Source: Candidatus Stahliibacteriota bacterium
Lineage (GTDB): Bacteria; Hydrothermota; Tepidihabitantia; SM23-42
Length of the DNA: 36,162 nucleotides
Reading direction: 5' to 3'
Assembly (NCBI GenBank): GCA_030602565.1
Contig: JAUVZL010000027.1
Location: forward strand, 1 to 36,162
This document shows positions 1-7,860 of this stretch, piece after piece (position 1 is the stretch's first letter; each line of letters begins with the position of its first letter). The position numbers were made by a program, and so were the translations under genes. The notes below the pieces were generated by a model, which searched no databases, was not told the DNA's origin, and saw only the letters and a program-made list of their open reading frames with translations.

Positions 1-1
1 C

Positions 2-478
2 ATGGATGGTACTATACAGAATGCCTCATCGAATCGTCCGTATGATTGGTCGACGTGTAATTCAGCCGGTCCGTTTACGCTTACTCCTGGGTCTGCTAGG
101 GTTGTGGCGTTTGCGATTCTTGGTGGTAATAACTTGGCTGATTTACGGGCGAATGCTGATACTGCTTATAATCGTTATTGGAACTGGCCCGGTGTTGAAG
201 AGGTTCCTGCAAGTGCACAGGTTACTGGTATTCGTTTGTATCCAGTGATTTCGCGTGGTCGTCCGTACAAAGTGGCTTATGGTTTTGCTCAGGAGACGCC
301 GGTTAACCTTAAGGTCTATGATGCCTTGGGTCGTTTGGTTGTGTCCCATGATTATGGTCGGCTCAATGGTTCAGGTGAATTCACCTTTGATCTTAAATCT
401 TTGGCACAGGGTGTCTACTTTGTGAAAATCGAAGCCGAAGACAAAACCACAACCTCTAAAATCATCTGGCTTAAGTAA
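2..478 (+). CDS. Secreted/surface protein, C-terminal part with T9SS-like sorting domain (5' end outside window)
   Basis: Only the last ~158 residues are in the window, so the ATG at position 2 is probably internal. The N-terminal part (about residues 20-60) looks like the end of an extracellular beta-domain; I cannot name the main domain. The last ~80 residues match the por/T9SS type A C-terminal sorting domain: VNLKVYDALGRLV, then a GEFTFDLKSLAQGVYFVKI stretch and a basic tail ending IIWLK. Such tails direct outer-membrane export and surface attachment in Bacteroidota and related lineages. It is the only gene on this strand in the first 22 kb and converges on trxB, with a hairpin between them. 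Whether this organism has a full T9SS cannot be told here. Confidence 0.75.
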   Translation: MDGTIQNASSNRPYDWSTCNSAGPFTLTPGSARVVAFAILGGNNLADLRANADTAYNRYWNWPGVEEVPASAQVTGIRLYPVISRGRPYKVAYGFAQETPVNLKVYDALGRLVVSHDYGRLNGSGEFTFDLKSLAQGVYFVKIEAEDKTTTSKIIWLK

Positions 479-496
479 AACAATGCCAATCAATTG

Positions 497-534
497 AAAT
501 TGCCCCGCACCTATGTATAGGTGCGGGGCAATTT
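497..534. terminator. Bidirectional hairpin terminator
   Basis: Perfect inverted repeat: two 17-base arms (497-513 and 518-534) around a TGTA loop. The GC-rich centre (GCCCCGCACC) is flanked by A and T runs, so either strand ends in a short U tract. It lies between the stop at 478 and the trxB stop at 604, where convergent genes need a shared terminator. Confidence 0.85.
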
Positions 535-603
535 CGCGTACCTGACCCTGCACAGACCAAAAAAATAACTATTCTAAAAGATATTTAATTAAGTGCAATA
601 ACT

Positions 604-1545
604 TCATGTTTTCAAAGATTCAATATAATGATAGGCATTTATTGCCGCCGCAGCACCTTGTGCACAAGCTGTAACAACCTGCCTGACCGCCTGGGCACAA
701 ATATCGCCCGCTGCAAAAACACCAGGAAGTGATGTCTCTAAATTATCATCAATGACAACAAAACCTTTACTGTCAACTTTTACAATCCCTTTAACAAAAT
801 CGGATTTAGGCGCCAATCCCGCATATATAAAGATGCCACTCACTTCCATGGTCTTCTTGTTCTTGACTACACGATCCTTGACCGTGATTGCCTCAACGCG
901 TTCCTTGCCGTCAATACTCAATAATTCATGATTAAGGAGAAAATTGACTTTCGGCTCTTGACCGAGTCGATCCTGTAGTATCTTGTCAGCCGTCATGTGA
1001 GGCAAGAATTCAATGAAAGTTATGTGCCGAGCAAAGTTAAGCAGAAACTTCCCTTCTTGAAGACCTGAATTTCCACAACCGATAACCGCAATCTGCCTGC
1101 CTTTGAATAAAGGACCATCACATGTCGCGCAATATGATACGCCTCTGCCCCTTAACTCGTCTTCGCCCGGAATATTGAGTTTCTTGGGAACTGTTCCCGT
1201 CGCGATGATTACAGCAACCGTTTCAAAACTCCGCGCACTAGTTTTGACAACGGTAATGTGTTCCTTCTTTACCAATGAGACAACTTCACTTCCTATTATC
1301 TCTACGCCAAAGTGCTGGGCTTGTTTTTTCATCTTCTCGGTCAACTCCATACCCTTGATTCCATCAGGAAATCCCGGGTAGTTTTCTATGTAATCAGTAG
1401 TTGCTGCAAGCCCGCCTGGTAATGCCCGCTCCAGCATTACAGTTTGCAAACCGGCTCGTGCGCCGTAGATACCAGCGGTTAGACCAGCGGGACCAGCACC
1501 GATGATTATTAGGTCATAATTATCTTTACTCAAAGCATCTCCCAT
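604..1545 (-). CDS. trxB: Thioredoxin reductase-like flavoprotein with altered NADPH site
   Basis: 313 residues, normal length for low-molecular-weight thioredoxin reductase, which moves electrons through FAD and a redox disulfide to thioredoxin. FAD motif GAGPAG at residues 16-21, redox-active CATC at 139-142, second FAD motif near the C-terminus (GVFAAGDIC). The nucleotide-binding segment is unusual: the usual GGGDSA is GCGNSG (156-161), and the HRRxxxR motif that grips the NADPH 2'-phosphate is absent (FIEFLPHMTAD). NADPH may therefore not be the donor; NADH, ferredoxin or flavin are alternatives by analogy with known atypical reductases. It lies downstream of ftsZ across a repeat-rich gap. 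ATG at 1545 is used; TTG four codons later, after GGGAG, is an alternative start. Confidence 0.9.
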   Translation of the reverse strand: MGDALSKDNYDLIIIGAGPAGLTAGIYGARAGLQTVMLERALPGGLAATTDYIENYPGFPDGIKGMELTEKMKKQAQHFGVEIIGSEVVSLVKKEHITVVKTSARSFETVAVIIATGTVPKKLNIPGEDELRGRGVSYCATCDGPLFKGRQIAVIGCGNSGLQEGKFLLNFARHITFIEFLPHMTADKILQDRLGQEPKVNFLLNHELLSIDGKERVEAITVKDRVVKNKKTMEVSGIFIYAGLAPKSDFVKGIVKVDSKGFVVIDDNLETSLPGVFAAGDICAQAVRQVVTACAQGAAAAINAYHYIESLKT

Positions 1546-1559
1546 ATCTATAAGGACAC

Positions 1560-1680
1560 CAGGAAATCAGGGTATCAGGTAGTGGTTATCAGGATACAGG
1601 ATATCAGTAAGAAAATATGACCTGATCTACTGATATTCTGATATTCTTCATCCTGATCACCTGATAATCTGATGCCTTCT
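1560..1680. repeat. TATCAG/CTGATA-rich spacer between ftsZ and trxB
   Basis: The 120-bp gap is built largely from short words TATCAG, ATCAGG and their complements in both orientations. It contains a 9-bp inverted repeat, ATATCAGTA (from 1600) and TACTGATAT (from about 1628). No open frame and no clear promoter is seen. It looks like a degenerate short-repeat tract; whether it ends ftsZ transcription is unknown. Confidence 0.6.
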
Positions 1681-2790
1681 CTAGTCTATCTGCCGCCTCA
1701 AGAATGTCGGAACTTCTAAATCATTCTCATTATAGACCCTCTCTTTGCTGTCTTTTTTGATTTCGCGTCTCTTGTATGTAGGAAACTCAAGGTTCTCTCT
1801 TTTGCTCGAGATGTCAAGTGCTTCTTCACTGATCTTCTCTTTTATCCCAGTTGCCACAACCATAACCTTGACTTTTTCACCAAGCGTATCATCAACGACA
1901 ACGCCAGTAATGACTCTGGGTTGACCGTCTGTTTCCGCTACGATGAGTGAAGCCGCTTCATTAGTCTCAGCAAGGGTAAGATCAGCACTGCCCGTAATAT
2001 TGATGAGCACTCCGCGCGCGCCCTTAATGGAAATATCATCGAGCAAAGGTGAAGAAATCGCAGCTTGAGCCGCCTGTATCGCCCGATTTTCGCCCTCACC
2101 TATGCCCAGACCCATCACTGCCGTACCTTTTTCAATCATCGCAGTTCTAATATCGGCAAAATCCAAGTTGATAAGACCGGGTTTTGTGATCATCTCGGCA
2201 ATACCTTTTATCGCGTTGAAAAGAACCATGTTACCAAATTTGAATGCCTCAATTATTGATTGTTCCTTTGGTGAAACGGCAACGAGTTTCTGATTCGGAA
2301 TGCAGATCAAGGTATCAACATATTCCTTTAGTTCTTCAACCCCTTCATCAGCATTTGTCATACGCCAGATACCTTCGTATTCAAAAGGTTTGGTTACAAC
2401 CGCAACTATCAGAGCACCGGCATTCTTTGCCTCTTCAGCGACCAAAGGTGATGCTCCACTACCAGTTCCGCCACCCTCACCGCAAGTAATGAATACCATA
2501 TCAGCATCTTTTACTGCATTTCGGATCTCTTCACGAGATTCCTCAGCTGCCTTGCGACCGAGCTCTGGGTCACCGCCGGCACCAAGACCCTGTGTTAAGT
2601 TCTGCCCGATCTGTAGTTTTTCTGGAGCCATGCTGATCTTAAGAACCTGTGCATCGGTATTAATCGCGATACATTCAACGCCATCAATACCAGCACCTTG
2701 AGCATAGTTAATAGTATTGCAACCAGCACCGCCTATGCCAATCATTTTTATCTTTGCTATGTACTTTGGTTCCTGAACCAATTCCAACAT
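1681..2790 (-). CDS. ftsZ: Cell division GTPase FtsZ
   Basis: 369 residues. Tubulin-like GTPase that polymerises into the cytokinetic Z-ring at midcell. GIGGAGCN near residue 18 begins the nucleotide-binding fold, the tubulin signature GGGTGSG is at 106-112, and the C-terminal peptide DLEVPTFLRRQID is the conserved tail that binds FtsA and other partners. A short linker (about residues 320-355) precedes the tail. Start chosen at 2790 because AAGGAGG lies just upstream and the product starts MLELVQEPKY; a longer in-frame reading to 2943 would run into ftsA and has no FtsZ homology. It follows ftsA by 46 bp, the usual ftsQ-ftsA-ftsZ order. Confidence 0.98.
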   Translation of the reverse strand: MLELVQEPKYIAKIKMIGIGGAGCNTINYAQGAGIDGVECIAINTDAQVLKISMAPEKLQIGQNLTQGLGAGGDPELGRKAAEESREEIRNAVKDADMVFITCGEGGGTGSGASPLVAEEAKNAGALIVAVVTKPFEYEGIWRMTNADEGVEELKEYVDTLICIPNQKLVAVSPKEQSIIEAFKFGNMVLFNAIKGIAEMITKPGLINLDFADIRTAMIEKGTAVMGLGIGEGENRAIQAAQAAISSPLLDDISIKGARGVLINITGSADLTLAETNEAASLIVAETDGQPRVITGVVVDDTLGEKVKVMVVATGIKEKISEEALDISSKRENLEFPTYKRREIKKDSKERVYNENDLEVPTFLRRQID

Positions 2791-2836
2791 ATGTTTCCTC
2801 CTTTTTCTTGGCCTCATTCCGCTCGTTGGGACGGGC

Positions 2837-4069
2837 CTAAAAATATTTTGAAAACCAGTCTTCAAAATGCTTCTTAAGGGCATCAAACACGCCGCCGCCC
2901 TTTGTTTTTTTAATAAGAGTCTGATTCTTTTTCTCATAACCATAGAGGACCAAACCTACCCCAGTCGCGTATATGGGATCAAGGATGATGTCAGTGAGTC
3001 CACCGATCCTCTTTGGAATACCGATTTTTACAGGTAGATTGGTGATTTCCTCGGCAAGTTTTGCCAACCCGTGCAGCCGTGCAGTGCCGCCTGTAATAAC
3101 AACACCAGCAGCAAGAACATCTGCAAAACCACTCTTCTTCACCGCCTTGTTTGTAATCATAAGGATTTCTTCAACGCGCGGACTGACGATTGAGTACAGA
3201 TTCTCCTTGGATATGAAACGGTCTTCACGTCCACCAATACCGGCGACCTTGATTTCATCTTTCTTTTCTTCAGGTGTGATTGAAAGCGTTGCATACTTCT
3301 TCTTTATTGTCTCTGCTTGCTTATATGGTGTCCGTATACCGATTGCGATGTCATTTGTTATGTACCCACCACCAAGTGGTATCACCTCAGTATGTCTGAT
3401 TGCACCGTCATAGAATATGGCAAGATCAGTAGTTCCACCACCGATATCTAAAAGGCAGACGCCAAGGTCTATTTCATCAGGCTGCAGGACCGCATAAGAT
3501 GACGCTAACGGCTGAAGAACAAGGTCTTTGACTTTTAACCCAGCTCTTTCCAGCGCCGTGTAGATATTCTGAGCTGATGCTATTGCCGCCGTTACGATAT
3601 GAACCTCAGCTTCTAACTTAACACCGCTCATGCCAACCGGGTCTTTTATACCTCGCTCATTGTCAACTATATATTCAATAGGTATCGCGTGGATGATCTC
3701 ACGGTCGAGCGGTAAGGCAATTGCCTGTGCCTGTTCGATTACCCGTTCAATGTCGCGTTTTGTGATTACACCTCCAGTACGCGATGCCGCAATCATTGCG
3801 TGGGCATTTATGCTCTCAATATGGGAGCCGGAGATCCCAGCATAACAGGCGTCGACTTTAAACCCCGACATGCGGGATGCCTCCTCAACCGCCTTTTGTA
3901 TCGACCCTACTGCCTTCTCAAGATTAATTATCACACCCCTTTTCAGCCCATTCGATGCAGTCGATCCTACACCAACAACCTTTAAGTCATCGTTATCTAC
4001 CTCAGCAATAATCGCAGCAACTTTTGTCGTCCCAAGATCAACGCCGACAATCCTTTCTTTCTTTGGCAT
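2837..4069 (-). CDS. ftsA: Cell division protein FtsA, actin-like Z-ring membrane anchor
   Basis: 410 residues, normal length. FtsA binds ATP through an actin fold, tethers FtsZ to the inner face of the cytoplasmic membrane and recruits later division proteins. Phosphate-1 loop VGVDLGTTKV near residue 8, phosphate-2 LLDIGGGTTDLA near 205, adenosine motif VITGGTARLHG near 325. The 1C subdomain is present (EAEVHIVTA around 150). The C-terminus FDALKKHFEDWFSKYF is an amphipathic helix, the expected membrane-targeting sequence. RBS AAGGAGGAG lies just before the ATG. It sits 10 bp after the ftsQ-like stop and just before ftsZ. Confidence 0.97.
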   Translation of the reverse strand: MPKKERIVGVDLGTTKVAAIIAEVDNDDLKVVGVGSTASNGLKRGVIINLEKAVGSIQKAVEEASRMSGFKVDACYAGISGSHIESINAHAMIAASRTGGVITKRDIERVIEQAQAIALPLDREIIHAIPIEYIVDNERGIKDPVGMSGVKLEAEVHIVTAAIASAQNIYTALERAGLKVKDLVLQPLASSYAVLQPDEIDLGVCLLDIGGGTTDLAIFYDGAIRHTEVIPLGGGYITNDIAIGIRTPYKQAETIKKKYATLSITPEEKKDEIKVAGIGGREDRFISKENLYSIVSPRVEEILMITNKAVKKSGFADVLAAGVVITGGTARLHGLAKLAEEITNLPVKIGIPKRIGGLTDIILDPIYATGVGLVLYGYEKKNQTLIKKTKGGGVFDALKKHFEDWFSKYF

Positions 4070-4079
4070 TATCTCCTCC

Positions 4080-4373
4080 TTATTGAGTGTTCCCAGAACC
4101 CGTTTTCTTAATATGTAAACCGGGCTCCTGTCTGATAACGACCTGTGTCTTGAACCTCAAGTCAACAACACATGGACCTTGAAGCTCAAGCAGGTTCAAT
4201 GATTCTATTAAATGCTTTCTTTTCTTTAAATCATGCACCCCTAACATAAATTCAATACCTTTGTACTCGACTATCCCCTCCTCCTGTGAAATAATCCTCG
4301 CTTGAGGGATAACTTGCTCAAGGGTTATGTAAGTCTCTCTTGTCTTTGCTATCTGTACAACGACGATAACCAT
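4080..4373 (-). CDS. ftsQ: Very short FtsQ/DivIB-like protein
   Basis: 97 residues from the ATG at 4373. The open frame runs further upstream: a start at ATT 4409 or 4412, just after GGAGG (4417-4421), would give a 109-110 residue protein beginning I-K-L-I-A-S-A and complete a membrane helix (AIVIVIMVIVVV). The last 50 residues, with VVDLRFKTQVVIR, match the C-terminal end of the FtsQ/DivIB beta domain. Typical FtsQ is about 250 residues with a POTRA domain after the membrane segment; here almost all of POTRA is missing. Position between murB and ftsA is the standard ftsQ position. The ATG at 4373 has no RBS, so the non-canonical start deserves weight. Could be a reduced FtsQ or a deletion product. 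Confidence 0.65.
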   Translation of the reverse strand: MVIVVVQIAKTRETYITLEQVIPQARIISQEEGIVEYKGIEFMLGVHDLKKRKHLIESLNLLELQGPCVVDLRFKTQVVIRQEPGLHIKKTGSGNTQ

Positions 4374-4399
4374 TATTACGATGACTATTGCGCTAGCAA

Positions 4400-5284
4400 T
4401 CAGTTTAATAATTTTACCTCCTCTTTAAGCATAATACCCTTTATATTCTTCACTTTTTTCTTTATTATTTTTGCTAATTCCAACACATCAGAAGCTTTGG
4501 CATGACCGCGATTTATAATGAAGTTACCGTGTTTCCTGCTAATCTCAGCATCCCCTACACTCAACCCCTTCAAACCGCAATCTTCAATCAATTTACCCGC
4601 TACATAGGGCTTGATATTTTTGAAATATGACCCTGCTGAATACCCGGTGGGTTGTCGCTGCTTGCGGTACGCCAGATTATTTCTAATCTCCGTGGTGATG
4701 TCCCAATGCTTTCTACGGGTCAGCTTGAGCTCAGCCGAAAGAATTACCACTCCATCTTTGATCTTAGTCTGACGATAACCGAATCTAATCTCTCGATTAC
4801 TCAACCTGCTGATGATAACTCGGTCAGTAATCACTGTAACACCTATGACGATCTCTGCCATTGACTTACCAAAGGCACCAGCATTATCCTTTATTGCACC
4901 ACCTATCGTGCCCGGGATACCGGCGAGGAATTCAGCCCCTCCATACCCCAAACCTTTAGCTTTCTGCAAAAGGTGTTCAATTGAAAGACCGCTGCCACAG
5001 TAGAAAATATCTCCCCTTTTTTTCATGGTTCGAAAAATACCATAAAGCTTGATAATAACACCGGGAAAACCCTTATCACTTACCAGCACATTTGTGCCAC
5101 TACCGATCACATAGTACCTTATCCTCTGCTTCCTTATGATATCGAGCACCTTTTTCAAAGCACGGTGTGAATATACCTTGACTAAATATCTTGTCTTGCC
5201 GCCGATATGAAAGGATGTATGCCTGCTTAGTAACTCATTTGCCAATACGTCTACGCCAACAATGGATCTAAAAGGGTTTATCAT
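4400..5284 (-). CDS. murB: UDP-N-acetylenolpyruvoylglucosamine reductase MurB
   Basis: 294 residues. Cytoplasmic FAD enzyme that reduces UDP-GlcNAc-enolpyruvate to UDP-MurNAc with NADPH. FAD contacts in IGSGTNVLV (near 60) and in the EFLAGIPGTIGGAIKDNAG segment (near 120), catalytic-loop YRQTK, and AGSYFKN near 220 carrying the proton-donor serine, followed by the C-terminal LKEEVKLL with the conserved glutamate. Its ATG overlaps the murC stop as ATGA, suggesting translational coupling. The AGAGGAGG within its last codons is the likely ribosome binding site of the ftsQ-like gene. Confidence 0.96.
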   Translation of the reverse strand: MINPFRSIVGVDVLANELLSRHTSFHIGGKTRYLVKVYSHRALKKVLDIIRKQRIRYYVIGSGTNVLVSDKGFPGVIIKLYGIFRTMKKRGDIFYCGSGLSIEHLLQKAKGLGYGGAEFLAGIPGTIGGAIKDNAGAFGKSMAEIVIGVTVITDRVIISRLSNREIRFGYRQTKIKDGVVILSAELKLTRRKHWDITTEIRNNLAYRKQRQPTGYSAGSYFKNIKPYVAGKLIEDCGLKGLSVGDAEISRKHGNFIINRGHAKASDVLELAKIIKKKVKNIKGIMLKEEVKLLN

Positions 5285-6645
5285 GACAACTCTTTGACCA
5301 ACCTTTTTGCCAACTGGTTAATAGACCCGGCTCCTTGGATCACGATAATATCATGACGTTGGATTGTTTTCTTTAGAAAATCCACGATGTCATCAAATGC
5401 GCCGATGAAATGAACATTATCCTGCTCCTTACTTATCCTTTTGGCTAAAGCCTCACCACTAACCCCAGGGATGGGAATTTCATGTGCCCCATAGATATTT
5501 GACACAATGACAAGATCAGCATAGAGAAACGAGAAGGCGAAATTGTCGAAAAGATGGTACGTGCGTGTATAGCGATGCGGCTGAAACACCGAGATTATCC
5601 TGTTGCGTGGGAAGTATGCACGGATCGTTTCCAGGGTAACGGCGATTTCTGTTGGGTGATGCCCATAATCGTCAAAAATCTTCGTGCCTTTGACCTCACC
5701 GAGATATTCAATACGGCGATGGACCCCAACAAATTCCTTCAATGCCTTCTTTATCTTGACTACGGGGATACCGAGCTCTAACCCAATGCCGATTCCAGCA
5801 AGTGAATTACTGATATTGTGGTTACCCAACAGGTTGATCTTAAACCTGCCCACCAGCTTATTCTGATATGTGACATTAAACATGCAACCAGTACTGCTCT
5901 TTGTTACTTTCTCGGCTCTGAACTCAGCCCGTTCGTTAAATCCATAAGTTATCGTCCTTCTATAGATGCTATCCTTTATCTCAAAGCTACCCGGTGAATC
6001 CACGCCTAAGAACGTGCACCCCCAGAACGGTATATGGTTCGCGAAATAACAGAAGTGCTCTTTTATCTCATCCAGATCTTTGTAGTGATCAAGATGTTCA
6101 GCCTCAATATTAGAAATCACCGTATATGATGGATAAAGACGCAGAAATGATTTATCCGATTCATCTGCTTCGCACACCAAATAATTACCCTTACCGAACT
6201 TCGCCTGGCTCTTTCCTTTTATTATACCACCGACAACAGTCGTCGGCATCAATCCACCCTTTTCCAACACTTCGTCGACAATCGATGTTATCGTTGTCTT
6301 ACCATGGGTACCAGAAATACAAATAGCGATTTTCATTCTTGTTAATTCAGCAAGCAATTCACCACGATGTATAGTTGGAATATTTATCCTCCTCGCCTCA
6401 GCAAGCTCAGGGTTATCTCTTTTTATCGCGGTGGAATAGACCACAACATCCGCACCTGAGATATTTTCCTTGCTATGTTTATAAATCAACTTAATGGACA
6501 TCTTTTCCAGAAGATGCGTTATCTCAGAACGAACAAGGTCAGATCCAGTAACTTTGAATTTCAAATTACGCAGGACAATAGCCAAACCACTCATCCCTAT
6601 GCCGCCTATGCCCACAAAATGAATATGTTTAGTTTTCCCAAACAC
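5281..6645 (-). CDS. murC: UDP-N-acetylmuramate--L-alanine ligase MurC
   Basis: 454 residues. ATP-dependent ligase adding the first residue, L-alanine, to UDP-MurNAc in the cytoplasm. N-terminal Rossmann motif HFVGIGGIGMSG (residues 9-20) binds UDP, the P-loop SGTHGKTT is near 110, followed by the DESDKSFL and HHPTE segments typical of MurC. The start is GTG at 6645, preceded by AAGGAG at 7-nt spacing; upstream lies only the murG stump, whose stop overlaps this start by 17 bp. Couples to murB by ATGA. Confidence 0.96.
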   Translation of the reverse strand: MFGKTKHIHFVGIGGIGMSGLAIVLRNLKFKVTGSDLVRSEITHLLEKMSIKLIYKHSKENISGADVVVYSTAIKRDNPELAEARRINIPTIHRGELLAELTRMKIAICISGTHGKTTITSIVDEVLEKGGLMPTTVVGGIIKGKSQAKFGKGNYLVCEADESDKSFLRLYPSYTVISNIEAEHLDHYKDLDEIKEHFCYFANHIPFWGCTFLGVDSPGSFEIKDSIYRRTITYGFNERAEFRAEKVTKSSTGCMFNVTYQNKLVGRFKINLLGNHNISNSLAGIGIGLELGIPVVKIKKALKEFVGVHRRIEYLGEVKGTKIFDDYGHHPTEIAVTLETIRAYFPRNRIISVFQPHRYTRTYHLFDNFAFSFLYADLVIVSNIYGAHEIPIPGVSGEALAKRISKEQDNVHFIGAFDDIVDFLKKTIQRHDIIVIQGAGSINQLAKRLVKELS

Positions 6646-6793
6646 TACGTGTCTCCTTCAAAACCACATCGGCAATTCGCTTCTCTGCATCCCAGATAAT
6701 GTCGGGTTTTCTTCTACGAGTAGCCAAAAGCTCGGTTATTTTCTCAACAATCTTTTTGCCTGTCACCTGTTCCTGCCGCAGAACCACCTTCAT
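6629..6793 (-). pseudogene. murG: murG remnant: C-terminal ~50 codons only
   Basis: 54 residues starting at an ATG that forms an ATGA overlap with the ftsW stop. The sequence VVLRQEQVTGKKIVEKI followed by a basic stretch and AEKRIADVVL matches the extreme C-terminus of MurG, the glycosyltransferase that makes lipid II. The whole N-terminal domain with its glycine-rich loops and most of the C-terminal UDP-GlcNAc domain (roughly 300 residues) are missing, yet start codon, frame and stop are intact, as if an in-frame internal deletion had removed the middle. It lies exactly where murG belongs, between ftsW and murC. It cannot be active as MurG. Either a functional copy is elsewhere, or the deletion is an assembly artefact. 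Confidence 0.7.
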
Positions 6794-7860
6794 ACAACCC
6801 GTTTCCTTGAAGCTTGAAGAATTACTCCCATGGCAAACAGGTTTGCCACAAGTGACCAACCACCAAATGAAATAAATGGCAGCGGTACGCCGGTCGGCGG
6901 TAAAAGTCCAATACTAACGCCAACATGAACGAGGAAAATAATGAATATCGAAGTATTCAACCCCAAGACAAGCAATTTTGTGAAATCATCGTCAAGGTTA
7001 CCAGCAATGAAAAGGCCACGGAAAAAGATCTGCCAATAAAGAACGAAAACAACAAAACTGCCAAGAAAACCAAATTCCTCAGCAATGTGTGCAAATATGA
7101 AATCATTGTGTATGCGTGGCAGGAATAGGAACTTCTGCAAACCGGCACCAGGACCCTTCCCAAAAAACCCGCCAGAACCAATAGCAATGAGCGATTGCTG
7201 CACCTGATAGACTGGATTCGTCAGGAAACCGGTAAGCCGATACTTGACATGTGGAAAAACAAGGACAAAGATCGCAAGCATGACCAGGCTAATCGCCAAC
7301 GTTGGGAATACTAACTTTAACTTTGTACTTCCATAAATAAGCATAGCCGTAATCACAAGAAGACATATAACCGCCATCGAAATCGATGGCTGAATTGCAA
7401 CCAGTAGAATAACAAAAAGGCAAAGCACAATGGTGGTCAGCATACCCGAACGAGTATTTGCAGTTTGTGGATGAGAATCAAAGAAATTAGCCAAGAAGAA
7501 AACAAGCCAAATCCGCACGAACTCAGAAATTTGGAGACCAAATGAGGAGAGTAACGATATAGAACGTCGTGCCCCGTATTGAACACGCCCGGCTAATAGG
7601 GTAGCAAATAAGACAATAAAAATAAAAATAAAAATAGGAAAAATCAGTTTTCTTATAATCTCATATGGAAAAAATAAACCCAATGCAAAGAATATGCTCG
7701 CGATAGCAAGCCGCTTGAGGTGACCCAACAGATAAAATGCTGAATCCTCACCACGGCGCATCGCGCGGTAATACGATGATGAGTACACAAATACTGACCC
7801 AAGAACAACAAGAGCCAACAAGCAGAATGCTAATGTTCGATCAATCCTTTTGGACTGCAT
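6790..7860 (-). CDS. ftsW: FtsW/RodA-family peptidoglycan polymerase (SEDS)
   Basis: 356 residues from ATG 7860 (MQSKRIDRT), with GGAGAGG upstream; an in-frame ATG at 7914 lies well inside murD and is less likely. SEDS proteins polymerise lipid II into septal glycan with their partner PBP. About ten hydrophobic segments; motifs include VQYGARRSI, the GPGAGLQKFLFLPRIHNDF loop with the conserved GxG, and AEEFGFLG. The end shows PLPFISFGGWSLV. Operon position after murD and before the murG stump favours FtsW over RodA. Overlaps murD by 20 bp. Confidence 0.93.
   Translation of the reverse strand: MQSKRIDRTLAFCLLALVVLGSVFVYSSSYYRAMRRGEDSAFYLLGHLKRLAIASIFFALGLFFPYEIIRKLIFPIFIFIFIVLFATLLAGRVQYGARRSISLLSSFGLQISEFVRIWLVFFLANFFDSHPQTANTRSGMLTTIVLCLFVILLVAIQPSISMAVICLLVITAMLIYGSTKLKLVFPTLAISLVMLAIFVLVFPHVKYRLTGFLTNPVYQVQQSLIAIGSGGFFGKGPGAGLQKFLFLPRIHNDFIFAHIAEEFGFLGSFVVFVLYWQIFFRGLFIAGNLDDDFTKLLVLGLNTSIFIIFLVHVGVSIGLLPPTGVPLPFISFGGWSLVANLFAMGVILQASRKRVV

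Noticed and set aside
2300-2701. Long open frames opposite ftsZ, ftsA and murF (also 2973-3413, 10901-11317)
   Set aside because: They are antisense to well-conserved genes, have no RBS and no recognisable domain; shadows of the true frames.
2791-2943. Upstream extension of the ftsZ reading frame to an ATG at 2943
   Set aside because: It overlaps the end of ftsA, its product has no FtsZ homology, and the ATG at 2790 has a strong AAGGAGG site.
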